Assembly (NCBI GenBank): GCA_014729375.1
Contig: WJKA01000550.1
Span: 1-5,816, forward strand
Direction of reading: 5' to 3'
Length of the DNA stretch: 5,816 nucleotides
Source: Chitinivibrionales bacterium
GTDB lineage: Bacteria > Fibrobacterota > Chitinivibrionia > Chitinivibrionales > WJKA01
Shown: in pieces, positions 1 to 5,029 of the stretch
How the letters are laid out: each line of letters begins with the position of its first letter
How positions within the stretch are numbered: the stretch's first letter is position 1
Made by a program: the position numbers and the translations under genes
The notes under the pieces: model-generated
The model's input: the letters and a program-made list of their open reading frames with translations, nothing else
Databases searched by the model: none
Told to the model about the DNA's origin: nothing

Positions 1-156
1 AAAAGAAACATTGGTACAATCGATGGCCGCTTGACAGGATTTTTCCTGTGCAAGCTCGTCAAATGCCTCACGTAAACCGGCAATATTTTTTGCGCGAATA
101 TTTCCGGCAGGCTTGATTACGCGAATTGCTCCATCCCGGGATGTACTATACTCCAT
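1..156 (-). CDS. STAS-domain protein, anti-anti-sigma factor type (partial, C-terminus outside window)
   Basis: Only the first 52 residues are in the window. The start is an ATG at 154-156, six bases after a strong Shine-Dalgarno sequence (AGAGGAGG, complement of 163-170). The visible part begins MEYSTSRDGAIRVIKPAGNI and continues with an amphipathic stretch (AGLREAFDEL, about residues 26-35) and a strand ending AAIDCTNVSF. That order is the usual first half of a STAS domain: beta strand with a 'v..p.G.i' turn, helix, then the 'vvlDls.v.f' strand just before the phosphorylatable Ser of SpoIIAA/RsbV-like proteins. The Ser itself would lie just beyond the window edge, so I cannot tell whether it is kept. 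STAS proteins of this size class act in partner-switching control of sigma factors or of other outputs. No partner kinase or phosphatase is visible. It follows the His-rich gene by 99 bp on the same strand. Confidence 0.7.
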   Translation of the reverse strand, partial: MEYSTSRDGAIRVIKPAGNIRAKNIAGLREAFDELAQEKSCQAAIDCTNVSF

Positions 157-255
157 AACCCGCCTCCTCTATACGTAATTATCGGATCAGGGCATGAAAA
201 CCTTGGCATTTTTTGCTATTTCCTGTGATATGTTTTTCCGGATCCGCCTGTTGAA

Positions 256-759
256 TCACGAATCGCTTTTATTGTCACCGGCGCTTTCATTGCCGCTATC
301 ATTCTCCGGTTCGTCGCTGTGACTGCGATCAGATGCAGCTTTGTCGGCATGTTCATCAGAAGAAGCATTCTTCGGAACGGAGGAAGATTGCTGCTGTGGT
401 CCCTTCTGTTTATTATCAGCGATCCCGGATGCATCTGCCGGTTCTTCCGGTACCGGCTCGGGAAGCCGATCACGAATATCGTTCAGCAGCTTGATCACCG
501 CATTATTCTGTTTAATCATCTTTTCCGCCATTTGCATCATCTCCCGTTTGAACCGGTCCCCTCTTCGCCGGGGATGATGCTGCTGGGAGTGTGAACTATG
601 ATTATGATTGTGATTGTGACTATGGTCCCGGTGCCCGGAGCCGGGATTGTAATTATAGCTGGTACTCGGACTGTAATTTTGTTTTTTGTCTGCAAATGAA
701 TTGTTCATCTGCTTCCTCATTTTCTGGTTGAAATTGCGGTTACCGTCACCACCTTGCAT
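256..759 (-). CDS. hypothetical small His-rich, low-complexity protein with a central helix
   Basis: The product has 167 residues and belongs to no family I can name. The start is an ATG at 757-759 with an AAAGGAG ribosome site (complement of 769-775) nine bases upstream. It has four zones. Residues 1-40 are basic and rich in Asn, Gln and Tyr. Residues 43-62 hold nine His, mostly alternating with Asn or Ser. Residues 64-99 start with RRR and form a predicted amphipathic helix (FKREMMQMAEKMIKQNNAV, then IKLLNDIRDRL). Residues 100-167 are acidic, Pro/Ser/Asp/Glu-rich and probably disordered. There is no signal peptide or membrane segment, so it is probably cytoplasmic. The helix may mediate self-association and the His tract may bind metal; both are inference. 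It lies 108 bp downstream of miaA, and a TATATT box (complement of 798-803) without a clear -35 is the only promoter hint. The good ribosome site and clear compositional zones argue for a real gene. Confidence 0.72.
   Translation of the reverse strand: MQGGDGNRNFNQKMRKQMNNSFADKKQNYSPSTSYNYNPGSGHRDHSHNHNHNHSSHSQQHHPRRRGDRFKREMMQMAEKMIKQNNAVIKLLNDIRDRLPEPVPEEPADASGIADNKQKGPQQQSSSVPKNASSDEHADKAASDRSHSDEPENDSGNESAGDNKSDS
598..621 (-). repeat. Imperfect hexanucleotide tandem repeat encoding the His-Asn tract
   Basis: Four adjacent six-base units (ATGATT, ATGATT, GTGATT, GTGACT on the plus strand), followed by a degenerate fifth (ATGGTC, 622-627), lie inside the His-rich gene. Read on the minus strand they give alternating His and Asn/Ser. 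A six-base unit keeps frame, so gain or loss of copies would change the length of the His tract without breaking the gene. Confidence 0.75.
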
Positions 760-867
760 GTGTGTGGGCTCCTTTCAGAATAAAGCTGAATTATTGCAAT
801 ATATAATTTTCATTCGGAAAACACCTGGAATCTGCAGCCTTCATCTGCCCGAAAAGGGAATGTCAAC

Positions 868-1788
868 TCAAAAAAAGCGTGTGATTTCTTTGAGTGCATG
901 AAAACAGGCTTTGTCGCTCTGATTAATAATTGTACCTTTATAGTGATGTTTCAGCCAAGTAATTTGTCGTTTTGCATACCGGCGGGTATTTCTTTTAATC
1001 ATATCAAGTGCATCGGAAAACGATCGCCGCCCCTCCTCGACATCAAATAATTCTTTATATCCGACACATTCCATCCCCGGTGCATTTCTGTCGTATCCTT
1101 TTTTTCTAAGTGAAATAAATTCTTCCCACAACCCCCGGTCGGCCATGGAATGCACCCGTGCATTAATTCGCTCGTAAAGCGTTTCCCTTGGCAAAGAAAG
1201 AATAAAGATCTTAAATTGTATATCCCCGGGCGGATTATGCTGTTTTGTCAGTTCGGATTTTGTAATACCGGTATTATAAAATACCTCAAGAGCACGAATA
1301 TTCCGACGCACATCGTGGGGATGAATTTTGCCGGCGGTTTCAGGATCCACCTTTTTCAGTTCTTTAAAAATACTTTCCGGGCCGTACTCGCGCACCATTT
1401 TTTCATATTTTTTTCTGAGATGCCGGTCCTGTTCACACTGCGGTCCCATACCGTTTTTCAAACAATGGAAATAGAACCCTGTTCCCCCGCAAAGAATGCA
1501 CCGCCCCCCCTTTCTGTTCCGCTCCCTGATGATTCCGGCTGCTGTGGCGGCAAATAAAAAGGCCGAGTAATACTCGTCGGGATCAATAATATCTATCATC
1601 CAGTGCCTGACACGGGCCATCTCCTCCAGCGAGGGTTTTGCCGTACCGATGTTCATATACCGGTATATCTGGCGTGAATCACATGAAAGGATTTCACTCC
1701 CGGTTTCAGCAGCCACACGCAATGCAAGCGATGTTTTGCCGGCGCCCGTAGGCCCTACTATTACGGGGACTTTTATTTTCTTTTCCAG
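868..1788 (-). CDS. miaA: tRNA dimethylallyltransferase (tRNA A37 isopentenyltransferase)
   Basis: MiaA transfers a dimethylallyl group from dimethylallyl diphosphate to N6 of adenosine 37 in tRNAs that read codons starting with U. The family motifs appear in order, numbered from the start chosen here: P-loop GPTGAGKT (12-19), DSRQIY (37-42, with the catalytic Asp), the IGTAKPS segment (47-53), GGTGFY (101-106, usually GGTGLY), DVRRNIRALEV (159-169), VGYKEL (242-247) and RRYAKRQITWLK (269-280). Length is 306 residues, normal for the family. No ATG or GTG lies in frame between the upstream TAA and the P-loop. The nearest usual start, a TTG at 1720-1722, would remove the P-loop. I place the start at CTG 1786-1788, seven bases after AAGGGA, giving a normal N-terminus (MEKKIKVPVIVGPTGAGKT). 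The gene is divergent from the deacetylase-like gene across 53 bp. The His-rich and STAS genes follow on the same strand. Confidence 0.95.
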   Translation of the reverse strand: MEKKIKVPVIVGPTGAGKTSLALRVAAETGSEILSCDSRQIYRYMNIGTAKPSLEEMARVRHWMIDIIDPDEYYSAFLFAATAAGIIRERNRKGGRCILCGGTGFYFHCLKNGMGPQCEQDRHLRKKYEKMVREYGPESIFKELKKVDPETAGKIHPHDVRRNIRALEVFYNTGITKSELTKQHNPPGDIQFKIFILSLPRETLYERINARVHSMADRGLWEEFISLRKKGYDRNAPGMECVGYKELFDVEEGRRSFSDALDMIKRNTRRYAKRQITWLKHHYKGTIINQSDKACFHALKEITRFF

Positions 1789-1794
1789 TGGAAT

Positions 1795-1802
1795 GTCCCT
1801 TT
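1795..1802 (-). promoter_or_regulatory. Ribosome binding site supporting a CTG start for miaA
   Basis: The minus-strand sequence AAAGGGAC lies here. Its AAGGGA core is followed by seven bases and then CTG (1786-1788), the only near-cognate start with a sensible spacing ahead of the P-loop. The in-frame TAA immediately upstream (1801-1803) overlaps this site and prevents any longer in-frame N-terminus. Confidence 0.5.
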
Positions 1803-1803
1803 A

Positions 1804-1832
1804 TTGACTCGATACATCAAATCGGGTATTTT
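1804..1832 (+). promoter_or_regulatory. Possible sigma-70 promoter for the deacetylase-like gene
   Basis: TTGACT (1804-1809, five of six consensus bases) is followed after 17 bases by TATTTT (1827-1832, four of six). Transcription would begin around 1838-1840, only a few bases before the ATG at 1842. This fits the absence of any Shine-Dalgarno sequence upstream of that ATG and suggests a leaderless or nearly leaderless message. It is predicted from motif match only. Confidence 0.4.
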
Positions 1833-1841
1833 TGAAATGAT

Positions 1842-2978
1842 ATGTTTCGAAAAATAGTAATTATCCCGACAATTGCAGTTCTTTTCTGCCTGGTATTATT
1901 TCTCACCATCCGGACATTTTCAAAACAGGGTCTCATATCCGGCATCACCAGTAAAATACACCAAGTGTTGCCTGGACGGGAAACAACTGAGCCTGAAAAG
2001 ATACGTGAATTTCCCGCACGACTGCTTGATACTCTTCATTCGCTTGAGGCCGATACCGTCGGCTTATACCGGACTATTTCCCAGGCAGATTCCGTGGCAG
2101 CACTGGCTGCCGCGGTCCCCAGGGGACTTCCAATGCCGGTTATTGTCTGGAAAATTTCGCAATCAGCAAGAAGGACGCCGTATGCTGTTTACGATTGTAT
2201 CAATGATGAATCCCGGCAGCGGTGTTCGATTATATTCAAATCATCAAAAAAAAACGATCTCTCAGTACTGCTCTCCCTTGAACGATCGTCCGGTTTTTAC
2301 AGCGCCACGGGAAAAATGGCGGTTATTGTCGAGCAGTTCGGATTTGAGGCCAACCAGATGACAATAGACTTTCTCTCGTTCTCCAGCCCGCTCACTGTTT
2401 CACTTGTACCGCTCAAGAAAAAATCATCATGGACAGCTCAAATTGCCGACGAATACAAAAAGGAAATAATAATCCAGCTTCCCATGGAATCCCGGTATGC
2501 TGCAATGCCTCAATTCAAGAACCGGGCTATTCTTGTCCATTATTCTGATGAAAAAGTAATCGGCATCGTTGAAAAAGCAATGCAACTGATTCCAAATTAC
2601 TCGGGATTCAGCAATTATATGGGTTCGAGGGTATTGCGCGACACACGGGTCACCACCATAATCCTCGAGGAAATCCGGAAGCACCATGGCTTTTTTATCG
2701 ATATGAATACCACTCCCCACTCGCTCGTGCCTGAAATTGCACGATCGATCGGCCTGCCGTATGAAACAATCGACAGAACACTTGACACTGACCAGCCTGT
2801 CGAGGATATCGTCGCAGAATTCCGCCATTACATTCTGGAGGCACAAAACACCGGCTCTTGCATTGTTGCCGGCAAAACGACACAGAATTTCATCAATGCC
2901 CTCAAAACAACCCTTCCTGTTTTCAAACACAACGGCATCAAATTAGTTTATGTATCACAACTGGTTAAACATCCATGA
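1842..2978 (+). CDS. Divergent polysaccharide deacetylase family protein (YibQ-like, Polysacc_deac_2/DUF610), probable pseudoenzyme
   Basis: The product has 378 residues. A single hydrophobic segment (about 5-23) follows MFRK, so it is probably a membrane anchor with the rest in the periplasm. Residues 30-155 are a linker or extra N-terminal domain I do not recognise. Residues 158-376 follow the YibQ-like fold block by block: VIVEQFGF (161-168), a segment ending LTVSLVP (184-190), IIIQLPME (209-216), GFSNYMGSR (255-263), GFFIDMNTT (283-291), a 'SIGLPYETID' segment (302-311) and a C-terminal IKLVYVSQLV (366-375). In active relatives these read roughly IDDxG, HLPME, GVNNHMGS, FFxDSxT and IGHP. 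Here the DD pair is E164-Q165, the motif His is Y259, and the late GHP is AGK (343-345). The metal and catalytic ligands are therefore mostly gone. The family is linked to envelope glycan metabolism, but these changes suggest a structural or binding role. There is no Shine-Dalgarno sequence before the ATG. pdxJ follows 88 bp downstream. Confidence 0.82.
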   Translation: MFRKIVIIPTIAVLFCLVLFLTIRTFSKQGLISGITSKIHQVLPGRETTEPEKIREFPARLLDTLHSLEADTVGLYRTISQADSVAALAAAVPRGLPMPVIVWKISQSARRTPYAVYDCINDESRQRCSIIFKSSKKNDLSVLLSLERSSGFYSATGKMAVIVEQFGFEANQMTIDFLSFSSPLTVSLVPLKKKSSWTAQIADEYKKEIIIQLPMESRYAAMPQFKNRAILVHYSDEKVIGIVEKAMQLIPNYSGFSNYMGSRVLRDTRVTTIILEEIRKHHGFFIDMNTTPHSLVPEIARSIGLPYETIDRTLDTDQPVEDIVAEFRHYILEAQNTGSCIVAGKTTQNFINALKTTLPVFKHNGIKLVYVSQLVKHP

Positions 2979-3066
2979 AAAGAAATCGATATATGCATTT
3001 GAACAGAAAGAAATACATACATTGTCAATTGACTTTCCATAATACATTCTTACGCAAGGAGCATAT

Positions 3067-3774
3067 ATGGCAACATTAGGCGTGAATATCGACCATATTG
3101 CAACACTCCGCCAGGCGCGCGGCGGGAAAGAGCCCGATCCAATCCATGCAGCGGTTCTCGCCGAGCTTGCCGGCGCCCACGGCATTACAGCGCATCTCAG
3201 GGAAGACCGCCGCCACATGCAGGACAGAGACATTTATCTGCTCAAACAGATTGTCTCCACGCATTTAAACCTCGAAATGGCACCCACCGGCGAAATGCTC
3301 CATGTGGCAATTGATGTTACTCCGTATATTGCAACTCTGGTGCCGGAAAAAAGAGAGGAACGGACAACTGAAGGAGGACTGATTGTCGCGGGAAAAGAGC
3401 GCGATCTGGAAAAAATCTGCGACCAGCTTCAGGAAAGCAATGTTGCGGTCTCGCTCTTTATCGATCCGGATATTCAGCAGATTAAGGCGGCAAAACGAAT
3501 CGGTGTTTCTCACGTAGAACTGCATACGGGATATTATGCCAACGCAACCGGCCAGGCCCGCCACGATGAACTTCAGAAACTCAGAGAAATGGCCTATGCA
3601 GCAAACCATAACGGAATGCATGTTAATGCAGGCCACGGCCTTAATTATCGCAATGTATCTGCTGTTGCCGATATGGAACACATCGAAGAGCTTAACATCG
3701 GGCACTCAATCATTTCCCGCGCTACCCTTGCGGGAATGGAAACTGCAGTCAGAGACATGCTGGCATTAATCTGA
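3067..3774 (+). CDS. pdxJ: Pyridoxine 5'-phosphate synthase
   Basis: PdxJ condenses 1-deoxy-D-xylulose 5-phosphate with 3-amino-2-oxopropyl phosphate to form pyridoxine 5'-phosphate, the ring-closing step of the DXP-dependent vitamin B6 pathway in the cytoplasm. The 235-residue product matches the family over its full length. Visible blocks are GVNIDHIATLRQARG (5-19), PDPIHAA (23-29), HLREDRRH (43-50), LNLEMA (67-72), LVPEKREERTTEGGL (91-105), VSLFIDPD (128-135), ELHTGYYA (151-158), VNAGHGLNY (186-194) and ELNIGHSII (208-216). H43, E70 and H190 correspond to the catalytic His45, Glu72 and His193 of the E. coli enzyme. The ATG is five bases after AAGGAG (3056-3061). The gene ends in a double stop, TGATGA (3772-3777). 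The usual neighbour acpS is absent. A weak TTGTCA (3022-3027) / TACATT (3043-3048) pair with short spacing upstream might give it its own promoter. Confidence 0.97.
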   Translation: MATLGVNIDHIATLRQARGGKEPDPIHAAVLAELAGAHGITAHLREDRRHMQDRDIYLLKQIVSTHLNLEMAPTGEMLHVAIDVTPYIATLVPEKREERTTEGGLIVAGKERDLEKICDQLQESNVAVSLFIDPDIQQIKAAKRIGVSHVELHTGYYANATGQARHDELQKLREMAYAANHNGMHVNAGHGLNYRNVSAVADMEHIEELNIGHSIISRATLAGMETAVRDMLALI

Positions 3775-3792
3775 TGAACAAAGCAGGACCGG

Positions 3793-4110
3793 ATGAAGCA
3801 TACAGATGTTTTTCAAGGATTTGATATCAGATATCTGTTCTGCCCGATATCAATTGAAATTGCACCTGCGCGGGTGGGACTGCCCTGGCATTCATGAAAG
3901 CCGGAACCAATCTTGTTTCAGGCAAAATACACCGGTATCTCCCCCGGCCGGCGTTTGTCACGAACAATCCTGCCCCCGCACGTTGTTACGGGAATTCGGG
4001 ACCGTGATGAAGGTTGAAATCGTCCGAAGAAACCTGAGCAGTTGCGTAAAATACATGAATATCTGGACAAAACAGATTCTGAATTTACCGATTGCGTTCT
4101 CACCATACCA
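3793..4110 (+). pseudogene. Possible decayed coding remnant downstream of pdxJ, family uncertain
   Basis: The 325 bp between the pdxJ stop and the convergent beta-helix stop (4100) hold no intact gene. In plus frame 1 an ATG at 3793 opens a reading frame interrupted only by TGA at 3895-3897 and TGA at 4015-4017. The three segments read like soluble protein: MKHTDVFQGFDIRYLFCPIS... (34 residues), ...GRRLSRTILPPHVVTGIRDR... (39 residues) and RPKKPEQLRKIHEYLDKTDS..., which runs into the end of the beta-helix gene. TGA is the working stop of pdxJ, miaA and other genes here, so recoding is unlikely. The order 'GIRDRDEG' followed by 'RP...QLRKIHEYL' and a hydrophobic strand faintly recalls DGQHR/DndB-type proteins, but that is a weak guess. 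An open frame from 3806 in another phase (104 codons) has odd composition and I do not believe it. No T-tracted terminator was found in this gap. Confidence 0.3.
3821..3853. repeat. Inverted repeat TTGATATC/GATATCAA around a central palindrome
   Basis: TTGATATC (3821-3828) is matched by its exact reverse complement GATATCAA (3846-3853), 17 bases apart. Between them, directly after the left arm, lies the palindrome AGATATCT (3829-3836), so GATATC occurs three times in under 30 bases. It sits 47 bases after the pdxJ stop. It has no T-tract, so it is not an ordinary intrinsic terminator. A protein-binding site or a hairpin at the mRNA 3' end are both possible. Confidence 0.45.
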
Positions 4111-4927
4111 GCGCGCCTAAATCCCTGCCCTCATCGCCCCGTTTGCGACAGGGCGAATTTTCCTCAAGTGCAAAATTCATCTTGCGGCTTTTCGGGGCAA
4201 CAAAAAGCGGGTCAAAAGAAAAATTCCCGGAAGGCAATACGTGGAGTTTCCCATGGTTTCCGTATAGATTATTATTGATTAGCAGTATATCTCTGGTCTC
4301 GGCGCCGGTTTTAACACCCAGCCGTTCATTAAAAGCAATGATATTGTTCTTGAGGGGGACCTTGACCGCTCCGTCAAGTGAAACGCCGTGACTGGTATTG
4401 TACGCAATTGTATTATGTTCAATTCTTGCACTTCCGTCAGAGCGGACATCCTGCCCCTGAATACCCGCTCCGCGATTATAGACAATTACATTGTTCTCAA
4501 TGGTGCACAATATACCGATAGTAATAATCCCGGAGCCGAGGTTTCCGGAAATAAAACACCTTTGCACCTGTGCTCCAGCCCCTTTTGACAGCACACCATG
4601 CGTCCCATTCCTGATAGAAAATCCGGAAATAACCGACTCGGTCGCAAGCGTAACGACAGTCCCCCTTCCTCTTCCGTTAATAACTGCGCCGAACTGTTCC
4701 TCGGATATCAGGGTAACCCGCGACTCAACCACAACATGCTCTCTGTATTTGCCGGACTTGACCAGTATGGTATCGCCATCACGGGACTTTATCATGGCCC
4801 GCGAGATGCTTCTGGCCTGTTTTGACGGGACATACAATGTTTTCGCCCCCGGGGAACAGACAAGCACAAGGAAGCTGATACATGCTATCGTACACGAGCA
4901 GTAGATACAAGACCGTCTGTAAATCAT
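4100..4927 (-). CDS. Secreted right-handed parallel beta-helix protein (PbH1 repeats, pectate-lyase-like fold)
   Basis: The product has 275 residues from an ATG at 4925-4927 that follows GTGGAG by seven bases. A longer frame from TTG at 4970-4972 would start inside the terminator stem and is rejected. Residues 1-28 look like a Sec signal peptide (MIYRR, then a hydrophobic core CTIACISFLVLVC, cleavage likely near SPGA), unusual in holding five Cys. There is no proper lipobox. The mature part opens with a DUF1565-like strand-turn block (TLYVPSKQ, then DGDTILVKSGKYREHVVV, 51-68). Beta-helix rungs rich in Asn and Gly follow: GVLSKG, CTIENNVIVYNRGAGI, ARIEHNTIAYNTSHGVSL (167-184), NNIIAFNERLGV and NNNLYGN. 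The tail FDPLF...NSPC...GRDLGALVW is the usual closing motif of such proteins. The fold occurs in polysaccharide lyases, but no catalytic residues can be assigned, so substrate and activity are unknown. It probably acts outside the inner membrane and converges on pdxJ. Confidence 0.85.
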   Translation of the reverse strand: MIYRRSCIYCSCTIACISFLVLVCSPGAKTLYVPSKQARSISRAMIKSRDGDTILVKSGKYREHVVVESRVTLISEEQFGAVINGRGRGTVVTLATESVISGFSIRNGTHGVLSKGAGAQVQRCFISGNLGSGIITIGILCTIENNVIVYNRGAGIQGQDVRSDGSARIEHNTIAYNTSHGVSLDGAVKVPLKNNIIAFNERLGVKTGAETRDILLINNNLYGNHGKLHVLPSGNFSFDPLFVAPKSRKMNFALEENSPCRKRGDEGRDLGALVW

Positions 4928-4942
4928 AATCGAACTCCACGA

Positions 4943-4976
4943 TAAAAAAAGCCCTGTCCTTTGCACGGACAAGGCT
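4943..4976 (-). terminator. Intrinsic terminator, distal of two, ahead of the beta-helix gene
   Basis: On the minus strand AGCCTTGTCC (4976-4967) pairs with GGACAGGGCT (4959-4950) across a seven-base loop, with one mismatch in a ten-position stem. Seven T residues follow immediately (4950-4944). It ends only 16 bases before the beta-helix ATG, directly against that gene's ribosome site. Confidence 0.85.
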
Positions 4977-4995
4977 AAATATAAATTGTTTCAGC

Positions 4996-5029
4996 AAAAA
5001 ACCGGAAGGGTAGCCGCTACTGGCCTTCC
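4996..5029 (-). terminator. Intrinsic terminator, proximal, overlapping the TPR gene stop codon
   Basis: On the minus strand GGAAGG (5029-5024) pairs with CCTTCC (5009-5004). An inner stem GTAG/CTAC closes on a CGG loop with a CCA bulge on one side. After two G residues comes a run of six T (5001-4996). The TAG stop of the upstream gene (5019-5017) lies inside the inner stem, so a ribosome at the stop codon would cover the hairpin. The second terminator 20 bases downstream may act as a backstop. Confidence 0.75.

Noticed and set aside
838..866. Minus-strand TTGACA (861-866) as a -35 box for the His-rich gene
   Set aside because: At 17 bases spacing the -10 position reads TGAAGG, which is not a plausible -10 element. 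The TATATT box further on is too far to pair with it.
1150..1557. Plus-strand open frame of 135 codons antisense to miaA
   Set aside because: It lies wholly inside miaA, whose motifs are unmistakable, and its own product has no family features or ribosome site.
2427..2930. Minus-strand open frame of 167 codons inside the deacetylase-like gene
   Set aside because: It is a shadow of the plus-strand gene, with Cys-rich, unstructured composition and no ribosome site.
2975..3079. 34-codon basic frame starting at ATGA over the deacetylase-like gene's stop
   Set aside because: It has no ribosome site, runs into pdxJ and has no supporting features. The ATGA overlap is probably chance.
3265..3705. 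Minus-strand open frame of 146 codons inside pdxJ
   Set aside because: It is antisense to a strongly conserved enzyme, and its product has no recognisable features.
3774..3824. 16-codon frame starting at the ATG overlapping the pdxJ double stop
   Set aside because: It is too short, with no ribosome site of its own. It is probably fortuitous or part of the decayed region.
3895..4017. TGA recoded as Trp or selenocysteine to rescue the frame after pdxJ
   Set aside because: TGA is used as the true stop by five genes in this window, including a double TGA at the end of pdxJ, and I see no selenocysteine-insertion-type hairpin directly after either codon.
3806..4120. Plus-strand frame of 104 codons after pdxJ
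   Set aside because: Composition is unlike a real protein, there is no ribosome site, and it overruns the beta-helix stop. The neighbouring phase with two TGA codons reads more like decayed coding sequence.
4491..4904. Plus-strand frame of 137 codons antisense to the beta-helix gene
   Set aside because: The minus strand has a signal peptide, beta-helix rungs and the family's closing motif, so the plus frame is a shadow.
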